NCBI GenBank assembly: GCA_947503305.1
Contig: CANNDF010000005.1
Location: forward strand, 310,001-374,000
DNA from: an uncultured Dokdonia sp.
Lineage (GTDB): Bacteria; Bacteroidota; Bacteroidia; Flavobacteriales; Flavobacteriaceae
Reading direction: 5' to 3'
DNA: 64,000 nt
Position numbers and translations under genes: made by a program. The notes beneath the pieces were generated by a model. It was not told where the DNA came from. It worked only from the letters and a program-made list of their open reading frames with translations, and made no database searches. Below are positions 22,375 through 31,770 of this stretch, piece after piece; position 1 is the first letter of the stretch; each line of letters begins with the position of its first letter.

Positions 22375-23784
22375 ATGAAACACACGATTCAAGATAATAT
22401 GTTTCTCGATATGAAAACAAAAGATATATTTCATCAAGCTCAAGAATATGCTTTGGAATATATTGCCCGTATCCATGAACGCAATGTTTACCCAACTAAA
22501 GATGCTCTAAAGGGTCTATCTCAATTTGATGAAGAACTTCCACAAAATTCGACCAATGCACAAGATGTTCTTCAGCAATTACATCAATATGGAAGCCCTG
22601 CTACTACAGCTACATCAGGAGGCAGGTATTTTGGTTTTGTTACAGGTAGTACTGTCCCAGTAGGTCTAGCGGCAAAAACACTTGGAACATATTGGGATCA
22701 AGTAACAGCTATGAATGTAATGTCACCTATTGGGAGTACTCTAGAAACCGTTGTTGAAAAATGGCTCGTCCAATTATTTGGATTACCTCAAGAAACAGTT
22801 GCAGGTTTTGTAAGTGGTACATCTACTGCAAATCTATGTGGTCTTGTTGCAGCAAGGTATCGAATTTTACAAAAAAACAATTGGGATATTAATATTAAAG
22901 GACTTCGTAATGCTCCTCCGATACGTATTGTAACAGGCAAACAAGCACATTCAACTGTAATAAAGGCAATAAGTATATTAGGGCTAGGACAAGAAACTAT
23001 AGAATGGGTAGATGTAGATTCTCAAGGAAGAATAAAATCTGAAAATATTCCTGAGTTAGATCGTAATACTATTGTCATTTTACAAGCAGGAAATGTAAAT
23101 AGTGGAGCTTTTGACGATTTTGAAAAAATCTGCAAAAAAGCAAAAGATGCAGATGCCTGGATACATATAGATGGTGCATTTGGATTATGGGCTGGAGCTG
23201 TACAACAGCTAAAACACCTTACAAAAGGGATGGAACATGCCACCTCCTGGGCTGTAGACGGACATAAAACATTAAACACCCCGTATGATTGTGGTATTGT
23301 ACTATGCGCAGATAAAGAAGCTTTGACAGCTGCACTACATATGTCTGGAAGTTATATTATAGAAAGCACAGAAAGAGATGGTATGTTCTATACACCAGAA
23401 ATGTCCCGGCGTGCCAGAATTATTGAATTATGGGCAATCATGAAATATCTAGGAAAAGATGGAATTGATCAGATGGTACTTACTCTATATCAAAGAGCCA
23501 AGCAATTTGAAAAAGAAATAGCTAAGATTCCAGGATTTTATGTTGAGAATGATGTCGTTTTTAATCAAGTAATCGTTAGATGTGAAAGTGACACAATTAC
23601 AAAAACCGTATTAGAAAATATCCAACAATTACGAGAATGTTGGCTTGGAGGATCAGATTGGCAAGGTCATAAAGTAATGCGGGTTAGTATATGTTCATGG
23701 GCTACCACAGAAAATGATATTGCAATCACTATAGAATCATTTAAAAAAGCTCTTGTAATGGCTATGAAAACGCATCGTGTATAA
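22375..23784 (+). CDS. PLP-dependent group II decarboxylase/aminotransferase-like enzyme
   Basis: FVSGTSTANLCGLVAAR, WIHIDGAFGLWAG, SWAVDGHKTLNTPYDCG (Lys-PLP motif). Confidence 0.88.
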   Translation: MKHTIQDNMFLDMKTKDIFHQAQEYALEYIARIHERNVYPTKDALKGLSQFDEELPQNSTNAQDVLQQLHQYGSPATTATSGGRYFGFVTGSTVPVGLAAKTLGTYWDQVTAMNVMSPIGSTLETVVEKWLVQLFGLPQETVAGFVSGTSTANLCGLVAARYRILQKNNWDINIKGLRNAPPIRIVTGKQAHSTVIKAISILGLGQETIEWVDVDSQGRIKSENIPELDRNTIVILQAGNVNSGAFDDFEKICKKAKDADAWIHIDGAFGLWAGAVQQLKHLTKGMEHATSWAVDGHKTLNTPYDCGIVLCADKEALTAALHMSGSYIIESTERDGMFYTPEMSRRARIIELWAIMKYLGKDGIDQMVLTLYQRAKQFEKEIAKIPGFYVENDVVFNQVIVRCESDTITKTVLENIQQLRECWLGGSDWQGHKVMRVSICSWATTENDIAITIESFKKALVMAMKTHRV

Positions 23785-23890
23785 CGCATTATATAGATTT
23801 ATAAATAACAAATAAAACTATTGTATGTTCCTATGTTAGGTCTGCAAAAGAAATGTATTTTAGTAAAGTACATTAACAATAGGATATACT

Positions 23891-24469
23891 ATGGAAGCAT
23901 TAAAAGCCTGTATTTCAAACGAAATTACTATTACTACAAAAGCAATGAATACAATACTTGCTGCTTTTGAACCTATTGAAATTTCAAAAGGAGAATTCTT
24001 TTTAAAATCAGGAACTATATGCAGACAAATGGCATATATCTCGTCTGGTTATATGAGAATGTATGATATTGTTGATGGAAAAGAGATAACATTATGGATA
24101 GGGAATAGTGGAAAATTTATTACTTCTCTATCCAGTTTTATTTTTGAAACTACAAATATTTGGAATATACAGGCAATTACTGCCTGCACACTCTATGTTA
24201 TAAAAAGAGAAGACCATTTTGAATTAAGTAAAAAAGAACCTAAATGGTTGGAGTTTGATAATATATTACTAGCCCGCTCTTTTGCTTTATTAGAACGCAG
24301 TATGTTTTCTCAGTTACATACAACTGCAAAACAACGATTTCAACAATTACTTAAGGAAGAGCCTACACTTTTTAATAATGTCCCTTTACAGTATATAGCA
24401 TCTATGCTAGGAATTACTCCAGAATCTTTAAGTAGGTTACGAAAAAATGAAGTAAAGTCAATTACCTAA
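23891..24469 (+). CDS. Crp/Fnr family transcriptional regulator
   Basis: cNMP-binding-like fold; QYIASMLGITPESLSRLRK HTH. Confidence 0.85.
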   Translation: MEALKACISNEITITTKAMNTILAAFEPIEISKGEFFLKSGTICRQMAYISSGYMRMYDIVDGKEITLWIGNSGKFITSLSSFIFETTNIWNIQAITACTLYVIKREDHFELSKKEPKWLEFDNILLARSFALLERSMFSQLHTTAKQRFQQLLKEEPTLFNNVPLQYIASMLGITPESLSRLRKNEVKSIT

Positions 24470-24530
24470 CATTTGTCAAGAGATTTGATGTTTATTATAA
24501 AGAGCTTTGTATTAACAAAAGCCTCTTAGC

Positions 24531-24899
24531 ATGAATAGACTACAAAAAGCCTTGGCAATAAACGCAGTATTTTCTGGAATCTCAGGCATTATAATTAGTA
24601 TAATGCATAAACAAATTGCACACATCTTTGGCTTACAAGATGTATCTCTGTTTTTGGTCACCGGTCTTGTACTAATCTACTTTGCTTTTTCTATTGTATT
24701 AGAAATAAAGAAACAGCGAAGATCTTTTATCATATGGATTATAGTTCAAGATGTCCTTTGGGTCATAGGAAGTTTAATTATAATCCTATTTAAACCAGCT
24801 CAAATTACAAAAACTGGAGAGCTAACTATAGAAATCATTGCTCTTATTGTATTAATAATGGCTATTAACCAAGCCATCGCACTTAAAAAAGCAAAATAG
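24531..24899 (+). CDS. small four-TM membrane protein
   Basis: Hydrophobic helices, no family recognised. Confidence 0.55.
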   Translation: MNRLQKALAINAVFSGISGIIISIMHKQIAHIFGLQDVSLFLVTGLVLIYFAFSIVLEIKKQRRSFIIWIIVQDVLWVIGSLIIILFKPAQITKTGELTIEIIALIVLIMAINQAIALKKAK

Positions 24900-25122
24900 T
24901 AAGGTTTATAAGAGTTGTAAGAATAGAAGCCTATCTATTTAAAATAGGCATATTTCACAATAACCATATAAGCATTTGCTAAAAAACATCTGTAGAAGTT
25001 CTTTTCTACATATCTTCCTATTATCTATCTTTAAGAGACAAATTACCCCCTATCCAAGAAAAATTTCACGAAAGTGTAACAAATCAAAAAAGGAAGCATC
25101 TTTATATCAGAAATAATCAAAA

Positions 25123-25701
25123 GTGACGCTAACCAATCGCAATATTATTGACCTCATTCCAATGTGTAAACGTGGAAACCAATCTGCACAGATTGAGGTA
25201 TACAATCGCTATTATAAAGCGATGTATAATACAGCATTGCGCATTGTAAAAGATACCGCCGAAGCAGAAGACGTCATGCAAGAAGCGTTTTTGAATGCAT
25301 TTACAAAGCTGGATAGTTTTAAAGGGGAAGCCTCTTTTGGGAGTTGGTTAAAAAGAATTGTTGTCAATAAAAGCTTAAATAGTTATCAAAAAAGTCAACG
25401 ACTTGATGAGACACCGCTAGAAGACCATTTATATCGTATAGAAGATGATAACGATGGTGTATCCGAAGCAGATTTAAGTCAAGTTAAAGTGCAACAAGTT
25501 ATGGGAGCGATGAACCAATTAAAAGATAACTATCGCCAGGCATTATCACTACACCTCATCGAGGGGTATGATTATGAAGAAATGAGTACAATTATGAATG
25601 TAAGCTATGCTAACTGTCGTACTACAGTTTCAAGAGCAAAGGAGAGCTTACGCAAATTATTAAATAGCCATGAAGAAGGATTCTATAGAACAACTATTTG
25701 A
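25123..25701 (+). CDS. ECF RNA polymerase sigma-70 factor
   Basis: YNTALRIVKDTAEAEDVMQEAFLNAFTKLDSFKGEASFGSWLKRIVVNKSLN; region 4 EGYDYEEMSTIMNVSYANCRTTVSRAKESLRKLL; GTG start. Confidence 0.92.
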   Translation: MTLTNRNIIDLIPMCKRGNQSAQIEVYNRYYKAMYNTALRIVKDTAEAEDVMQEAFLNAFTKLDSFKGEASFGSWLKRIVVNKSLNSYQKSQRLDETPLEDHLYRIEDDNDGVSEADLSQVKVQQVMGAMNQLKDNYRQALSLHLIEGYDYEEMSTIMNVSYANCRTTVSRAKESLRKLLNSHEEGFYRTTI

Positions 25702-26215
25702 TCGCTTAAACGGTCATTTAGACATAGCAGAGCCAGATACGGCACACCATGCTCGGTTTTTAGAAAAGCTGCAGAGTGTAAATGGACAGGAAAAGCCTGT
25801 TCGTAAAATTACATGGTGGAAACCACTGGCCATTGCAGCGAGTGTGGCGCTTATATTTATGGTGACGCTTTCGCGAAATACAGATTCGGAAATAAGAGAA
25901 CTTGCAGACATATCTCCAGAAATGGAAGAAACACAAGCATTCTTTACACAAACCATTGAAAGAGAGCTATTTGAAATACAACAACAAGCCTCTCCCGAAA
26001 CACAAGCCATCATAGATGACGCTATTACCAGACTCACTGCTCTTGAAACCAATTATGATAAATTAAAAAAGGACCTGTCTGAAAGTGGTCAAGACAAAAG
26101 AGTTATCTATGCCATGATCAGTAATTTTCAAAATAGAATTGACTTATTACAACAGGTTCTGGAACACCTAGATGCAATTAAAAATTTAAATGACTTGCGA
26201 CCTTCAGCTATATAA
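25670..26215 (+). CDS. anti-sigma-factor-like membrane protein, overlaps sigma gene
   Basis: Single TM (PLAIAASVALIFMVTL) and 32 nt overlap with the upstream sigma gene. Confidence 0.65.
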   Translation: MKKDSIEQLFDRLNGHLDIAEPDTAHHARFLEKLQSVNGQEKPVRKITWWKPLAIAASVALIFMVTLSRNTDSEIRELADISPEMEETQAFFTQTIERELFEIQQQASPETQAIIDDAITRLTALETNYDKLKKDLSESGQDKRVIYAMISNFQNRIDLLQQVLEHLDAIKNLNDLRPSAI

Positions 26216-26234
26216 GGCGCTATATACCAAAATT

Positions 26235-27323
26235 ATGAAAACAAAAATACACACACTACTATTTATCCTACTCGCTATTCCTGCGATCGTACTAGGAAAT
26301 AACGGATTTAAAGGTCGTTATACTAAAGAAAAGAAAGTTAAGAAAGAGTTTACTGTAAATCCAGACGCTACTTTAAAAATAGACAATAGTTATGGCAATG
26401 TAAATATTGTTTCTTGGAATGAAAATCGTACTGTCATTGAAGTATACATTAAAACCAATGGGAATAACGAAGATAAAGTACAAGACAAATTAGACCAGAT
26501 CAACGTGGCTTTTGACGGAAGTGCTAGTTATGTAAGCGCAAAAACGGAGTTCAATAAATCAGGGAACCGTTCATGGTGGAAAAGCTGGAAAAATAGTAAT
26601 GTCAATATGGAAATACGATATGAAGTCAAAGTACCTGTGACTAACGATATTGATATTAGTAACGATTATGGAGGAATAGATCTTAATCGTATAGAAGGAA
26701 ACGCAAAGATAAGTTGTGATTACGGAAAACTAACCCTAGGTGACTTAATGGGAGATAGTAATACGCTAGACTTTGACTATACGAGTAACTCTACCATAGG
26801 ATATATGAAGAGCGGACGTATCACAGCAGACTATTCTGGCTTTGTATTAGAAAAAGCAGGACCTATTGACTTAAATGCAGATTACACAAAAAGTGAATTT
26901 GGAGAAATAGGTGATCTTAACTATAGCTGTGATTATGGTTCATTAAGAACAGGGGCTACTGGAGATGTAGAGGGGCAAGGAGATTACTTATCTGCAAAAC
27001 TAGGGACTATAAATGGAGACGTAAACATTAATGCCGACTATGGTTCTATACGTATCGAAGAGTTAAGTGCTACCGCTGGAGATGTTGTGATCCAAAGTGA
27101 TTACACAGGCATAAAAATAGGCTTCCACAATGACTATAACTTTACATTTAATATTACTCTGGAATACGCAGGTTTAAGCGGAAAAGATGATCTTGAATTT
27201 ACTAAAAAACGTGTGCAATCTTCTGATAAGTATTATGAAGGATACTATGGCGATTCATCAAGTTCAAACAGAATAAATATCGACTCTGAATATGGAGGCG
27301 TAACCTTAACAAAAAAAATCTAA
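26235..27323 (+). CDS. DUF4097-like beta-helical secreted protein
   Basis: Signal peptide then repeated short beta motifs (NDYGGIDLN, ADYGSIRIEEL, SEYGGVTLTKKI). Confidence 0.65.
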   Translation: MKTKIHTLLFILLAIPAIVLGNNGFKGRYTKEKKVKKEFTVNPDATLKIDNSYGNVNIVSWNENRTVIEVYIKTNGNNEDKVQDKLDQINVAFDGSASYVSAKTEFNKSGNRSWWKSWKNSNVNMEIRYEVKVPVTNDIDISNDYGGIDLNRIEGNAKISCDYGKLTLGDLMGDSNTLDFDYTSNSTIGYMKSGRITADYSGFVLEKAGPIDLNADYTKSEFGEIGDLNYSCDYGSLRTGATGDVEGQGDYLSAKLGTINGDVNINADYGSIRIEELSATAGDVVIQSDYTGIKIGFHNDYNFTFNITLEYAGLSGKDDLEFTKKRVQSSDKYYEGYYGDSSSSNRINIDSEYGGVTLTKKI

Positions 27324-27345
27324 TCTCAATCAAAATTAAAACATT

Positions 27346-28071
27346 ATGAAAAATTTAATCGCACTTAGTTTACTCATCCTAACCACAGTTCAAGTTCAAG
27401 CTCAATGGTGGGGAAAAGGAGAAAAAGGAAATGGTAATATGAAAACAATTACTAGAGACGTAGGGAGTTATGACCAAGTAAATGTAGGAGGCTTCTTTGA
27501 CGTAGAATTAGTAGCTGGACAAGAAGGAACCCTTACTATCGAAGGAGAAAGTAATCTATTAGAATATATCGTAACTGAAGTAAAAGGAACTGCACTAAAA
27601 ATAAAAGTAAAAAAAGGAAAAAATATACGTCCTAGTAAAAGAATGATGATCAAAGTAACTGTGCCTTTTCAAGATCTGGACGAAGTAACACTAGCGGGTT
27701 CTGGAGACGTATGGAATAGTGATATGATCAAAACTCAGGAGTTCAGAACTTCTGTAGCTGGATCTGGAGATCTTGTTTTAGAAATCGAGGCGAGCTCTAT
27801 AGATGCAAGCGTTGCTGGATCTGGGGATCTTACCTTAAAAGGAAGTAGTCGTGATATCGAGGCTAGCGTAGCAGGGTCAGGAGATGTACATGCCAGAGAT
27901 CTTAAAGCAGATAATGCAGATGCTCGTGTAGCAGGTTCTGGAGATATTGCAATCCACTGTAGTAAAAGTCTTAGAGCACGTGTAAGTGGTTCTGGAGATA
28001 TAGAATACTACGGAAACCCTGATAAAGAAGATACAAAAGTATCTGGGTCAGGAAGTATTTCTATGAATTAA
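27346..28071 (+). CDS. GIN (DUF2807) head domain-containing secreted protein
   Basis: VGGFFDVELVAGQEGTLTIEGESNLLEYI and five or more [A/S]GSGD repeats. Confidence 0.85.
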   Translation: MKNLIALSLLILTTVQVQAQWWGKGEKGNGNMKTITRDVGSYDQVNVGGFFDVELVAGQEGTLTIEGESNLLEYIVTEVKGTALKIKVKKGKNIRPSKRMMIKVTVPFQDLDEVTLAGSGDVWNSDMIKTQEFRTSVAGSGDLVLEIEASSIDASVAGSGDLTLKGSSRDIEASVAGSGDVHARDLKADNADARVAGSGDIAIHCSKSLRARVSGSGDIEYYGNPDKEDTKVSGSGSISMN

Positions 28072-28091
28072 TAAACAGTATATATGTCTAT

Positions 28092-28122
28092 AAAAAATGC
28101 CCTCTAATTGAGGGCATTTTTT
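28092..28122. terminator. bidirectional terminator
   Basis: AAAAAATGCCCTC taatt GAGGGCATTTTTT. Confidence 0.85.
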
Positions 28123-28145
28123 ATAAGATCATTTTTAGATACTAT

Positions 28146-28589
28146 TTAGCTAGGTTGGTACCCGATCTGTTGAAACCAATCCCAATTATCCCAATAACAT
28201 GTTATATTTTCTATTAATCCTGAATCATTGATTTTTAAGATAAATAAATGTTCAACGTTATAATAGTTCCCTTTACTTGGAATTCCCATTATTGCATCTG
28301 CTTGAGTGCCTCCAATAAATACTTGAACAATAGCATTCCCTTGGTTATCAATAGAAACATTTTTTACTTTATTTGTTAAATCTGGAAAAGCGCTTATCAA
28401 AGCAGTAGCTATCCCTGCCCAGTTATTATCCTTACTTGCTTTAATACTCCCTACTCCGTTTTCTCCTAAAGGAATATATCTAAATGTCCCATTATCTGAT
28501 GCCAGTGATGATGCTTTTTCTACATCTTGGTTCTTATAAGCTTCAAAAAAATCTAAAGCAATACGTGTTCTTTTTTCTATAGTAATCAT
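28146..28589 (-). CDS. SnoaL-like polyketide cyclase/nuclear transport factor 2-fold protein
   Basis: ALDFFEAYKNQDVEKASSLASDNGTFRYIPLGENGVGS...HLFILKINDSGLIENITCYWDNWDWFQQIGY. Confidence 0.8.
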   Translation of the reverse strand: MITIEKRTRIALDFFEAYKNQDVEKASSLASDNGTFRYIPLGENGVGSIKASKDNNWAGIATALISAFPDLTNKVKNVSIDNQGNAIVQVFIGGTQADAIMGIPSKGNYYNVEHLFILKINDSGLIENITCYWDNWDWFQQIGYQPS

Positions 28590-28619
28590 AATTATTTATT
28601 TTAAATTTTAGGTGTTTTT

Positions 28620-29303
28620 TTAAATCAATTTTAATATTCTTTTTGCTGTAGATACAGATGATTGAGGATTCTGACCTGTCACTAAGTTTCCATCTTCTAC
28701 TACAAAGTCCGACCAATCATCTTCCTTTATATATATAGCGCCTTCTTCTATTAAAGCATCTTCAAGTAAAAATGGAACTACGTCAGACAACCCGACAGCA
28801 TCTTCTTCTGAGTTTGTAAAAGATGTAAGGTTTTTACCATTTACAAATGGCATCCCATCATCTGTTTTTACTCCCTTTAATGCAACAACTCCATGACATA
28901 CCAAACCAATAGGTTTCTTGTATTTGTCAAATTCATTAATCATAGATGCTATTTGTGCATTATCTCCTAAATCCCACATCGGTCCATGCCCTCCTGGAAA
29001 GAATAAAACATCATAATCTGATGGGTGAATTGCTTTTACATCTATAGATCTCTCAATAGCTTGAAGCGCTTCTTCATCTTTATAAAATCGTCTGGTAAAT
29101 TCTGTTTGCCATTCTGGAAGTTCGCTTTTGGGATCTAAAGGAACAGATCCTCCTTTGGGAGATGCTATGGTAATAGTTGCATTATTATCTTTAAACTCAT
29201 AATAAGGACCTGCTAATTCTTCAAGCCATACCCCCGTTTTTTCTCCTGTTACTCCTAACTGATCATGTGAGGTAGTTACAATAAGTACTTTTAATTTTTT
29301 CAT
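28620..29303 (-). CDS. DJ-1/PfpI family (type 1 glutamine amidotransferase-like) protein
   Basis: FFPGGHGPMWDL...KPIGLVCHGVVALKGVK nucleophile Cys motif. Confidence 0.88.
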   Translation of the reverse strand: MKKLKVLIVTTSHDQLGVTGEKTGVWLEELAGPYYEFKDNNATITIASPKGGSVPLDPKSELPEWQTEFTRRFYKDEEALQAIERSIDVKAIHPSDYDVLFFPGGHGPMWDLGDNAQIASMINEFDKYKKPIGLVCHGVVALKGVKTDDGMPFVNGKNLTSFTNSEEDAVGLSDVVPFLLEDALIEEGAIYIKEDDWSDFVVEDGNLVTGQNPQSSVSTAKRILKLI

Positions 29304-29425
29304 CTTTTGAATGTTTTATTAATTATTACATTGCAAAGATGAGGTAAGAAGAACCCTGAACTACTTGATATCTGTTATGAAAAAATATTGACTTGGGTTA
29401 AGATTTTCAAATAGACTTATTCTAA

Positions 29426-30004
29426 TCAGTTATTAACCAATCGTTTACGAATCCTGCTAAGGCTTTCTGGCTGTATACCTAAATAATTTGCTATCATATA
29501 ATTAGGTATTCGTTGTTCTAAATTAGGGTATGCCTTTTGAAAATCAAGATACTGTTCTTCATTCGTTTTTTCTAATGAAGAGAGTATACGGTTTTGTAAG
29601 GCGACATAAGCTCTTGTTAATTTAATTCTAAAAAACCGTTCAAACTTAGGAACCTTACGATAGAGTTCTTCTAGGTCATTTTTTTCTATTCCTAAAACAA
29701 TAGATTCTTCTATACTATCTATAGTTAGCTTTGAATTGCTTTCATCAAAAAAGGCTTTAAAATCACTAATCCACCAATTTTCTTTAGCAAATTGAATAAT
29801 ATGCTCATCGCCATTTTCATCTACCTCAAATGCCTTGAGACAACCACTCACCACAAAATATTGATAATTTACAGAACTTCCCTCCTCTATAAGAAACTGT
29901 CTTTTACGAAGCTTTTTACGAACTAACATTGAAGTAAATAATTCGACTTCAGTAGCATCAAGTTGTATATATTCCTGTATGTGACTTAAAATTTCTTGAT
30001 ACAT
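29426..30004 (-). CDS. Crp/Fnr family transcriptional regulator
   Basis: VNYQYFVVSGCLKAFEVDENGDEHIIQFAKENWWISD...IANYLGIQPESLSRIRKRL. Confidence 0.88.
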   Translation of the reverse strand: MYQEILSHIQEYIQLDATEVELFTSMLVRKKLRKRQFLIEEGSSVNYQYFVVSGCLKAFEVDENGDEHIIQFAKENWWISDFKAFFDESNSKLTIDSIEESIVLGIEKNDLEELYRKVPKFERFFRIKLTRAYVALQNRILSSLEKTNEEQYLDFQKAYPNLEQRIPNYMIANYLGIQPESLSRIRKRLVNN

Positions 30005-30050
30005 TCTCTATAATTTATAGGTAAGATATAATAAAACTCTAAAACAAAAA

Positions 30051-30071
30051 ATGCCCTCGTGGTGAGGGCAT
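30051..30071 (-). terminator. terminator of the downstream-encoded minus-strand lipoprotein
   Basis: ATGCCCTC gtggt GAGGGCAT; followed by a T-run when read on the minus strand. Confidence 0.75.
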
Positions 30072-30095
30072 TGTATCATTTTAGAATGGTTATAG

Positions 30096-31166
30096 TTATA
30101 TTTCAATATTTATCGTTCCGTCAGAAACCGTAATTACATTTCCTTCTGCATCCATCATAGGCCCTGAAAAAGTACCTACAATAACTACTCCGTCATTTTC
30201 TGTAACTACAGTAACAAATACAGGTTCTCCCATAGGTGCACTCTCAATAGGGGTATATACAACACCCTCTAAAGTAAGCTCTACATTTTGCATAACATTT
30301 GTTCCTGTTTGTAACAATACAAGATCAAAAGTAAATGTATCTCCTGTACTAATATCTGTAGCGGTTACATTAAATGTAGATCCATTGATAGGTGATTCTG
30401 CTACATTAAAATTGATAAAAGTTTCGTCTACGATCATCTGTACAGGGCCATCATCTTCTGGAACTGTACAATCTCCTAGATCATCAATAATAGTTTGCAA
30501 ACTTCCATCTGCATCACCACAAGCTATAATCTGCTCTTGTAAAGCAAGCCTGTATGCATTACAGGCTGCTGTAAATGCTTCTTCATCAGTAATATCTACA
30601 GCTTCAAAAGCTTCTAGAGCAACAGTCGTAGCATCCATAGCAGCAGTACATTCACCATCGCAATCTAAATCATTAATGATAGCTTGTAAACTTCCATCAG
30701 TATCTCCACATGCTGCAATCTGATTTTGTAATGCCGCTTCATAAGCAATACAAGCGGTTTGTTGTTCTTCTGGACCTGCACTATTAAATGCAGATAATGC
30801 GGTTGCTGTTGCATTTTCTGCTTGCACACATGGATCAATAGTAGTACAATCACCTAAAGAATCTATGGTAGCTTGAAAAACTCCTAACTCATCTCCACAA
30901 GCTGCAATTGCATTTTCAAGTCCTTGTCTGTAATTTTCACATGCTTGGGGTATTGCATCTCCTGTAGCTGTATTAAATGCTTGTAGTAGATCTTGTAGTG
31001 CCAAAGACACATCTAAACATGTCCCTCCTGTAGGATCAGTAATGACAATTTCTTCTCCATCAGGAGTTGCAAAGAATTCACCTTCTAATTGTTCATCATC
31101 ACAAGAGGTAAAAACCAGTGCACATAATACCGTAAAAAGAGAGAGATAGTAGGATATTTTTTTCAT
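30096..31166 (-). CDS. lipoprotein with three tandem Cys-containing helical repeats
   Basis: Lipobox VFTSC; repeated A...ACxAYxxALQxQIxACGDxDGSLQxIIxDLxDC units. Confidence 0.7.
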   Translation of the reverse strand: MKKISYYLSLFTVLCALVFTSCDDEQLEGEFFATPDGEEIVITDPTGGTCLDVSLALQDLLQAFNTATGDAIPQACENYRQGLENAIAACGDELGVFQATIDSLGDCTTIDPCVQAENATATALSAFNSAGPEEQQTACIAYEAALQNQIAACGDTDGSLQAIINDLDCDGECTAAMDATTVALEAFEAVDITDEEAFTAACNAYRLALQEQIIACGDADGSLQTIIDDLGDCTVPEDDGPVQMIVDETFINFNVAESPINGSTFNVTATDISTGDTFTFDLVLLQTGTNVMQNVELTLEGVVYTPIESAPMGEPVFVTVVTENDGVVIVGTFSGPMMDAEGNVITVSDGTINIEI

Positions 31167-31278
31167 TGTAGTTTGGTTTAGTAAACTTTCAACGCAAACA
31201 TAATTAAAATATTCTACTTGTATTCTGTTTATTTTTTAGAATCAATACTATATAATCCTTAATAAATAGTGAGATAGA

Positions 31279-31710
31279 TTATTTTGAGGCCTTCTTTAAA
31301 AGCGCATTTTGCTCCTCCATAAGCCGTTCTATATTAGCCAAAAGTTCAATATCTTTAGGAGTGACTACTTCTGTATTCTTAGGATCTTCTGCTTTATTTC
31401 TAAACGTATTCATCCCTTTTATCACTATAAAAATAGTCAGGGCTATGATTAAAAAATCTATAGATACTTCTATAAGCTCTCCATACCCTATCGCTACTTC
31501 AGAGGCCGTATCACTTACTTCTCTAAGAACTATCTTTTTTTCCGAAAGATGTACATCATCTGTAAGTAATGATAAGGGAGGCATCACTACCTTCTTTACA
31601 AGAACATTAATCACATTATTAAACGCTGTCCCTATGATGATTCCAATAGCAATATCAATCATATTGCCCTTTATAGCAAAATCTTTAAATTCTTGAATTA
31701 CTTTTTTCAT
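31279..31710 (-). CDS. mscL: large-conductance mechanosensitive channel
   Basis: MKKVIQEFKDFAIKGNMIDIAIGIIIGTAFNNVINVLVKKVVMPPLSLL. Confidence 0.95.
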   Translation of the reverse strand: MKKVIQEFKDFAIKGNMIDIAIGIIIGTAFNNVINVLVKKVVMPPLSLLTDDVHLSEKKIVLREVSDTASEVAIGYGELIEVSIDFLIIALTIFIVIKGMNTFRNKAEDPKNTEVVTPKDIELLANIERLMEEQNALLKKASK

Positions 31711-31738
31711 ATGATCTCTATTTGGGAGAAATGGTAGT

Positions 31739-31757
31739 GCGCTTTCGCGAAAGCGTA
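31739..31757. repeat. dispersed palindrome
   Basis: GCGCTTTCGCGAAAGCGTA between mscL and the MFS gene. Confidence 0.88.
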
Positions 31758-31770
31758 CCTATACATATAT

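Noticed and set aside
30385-30723. 112 aa ORF opposite the repeat lipoprotein
   Set aside because: Low-complexity antisense reading of the tandem repeats.
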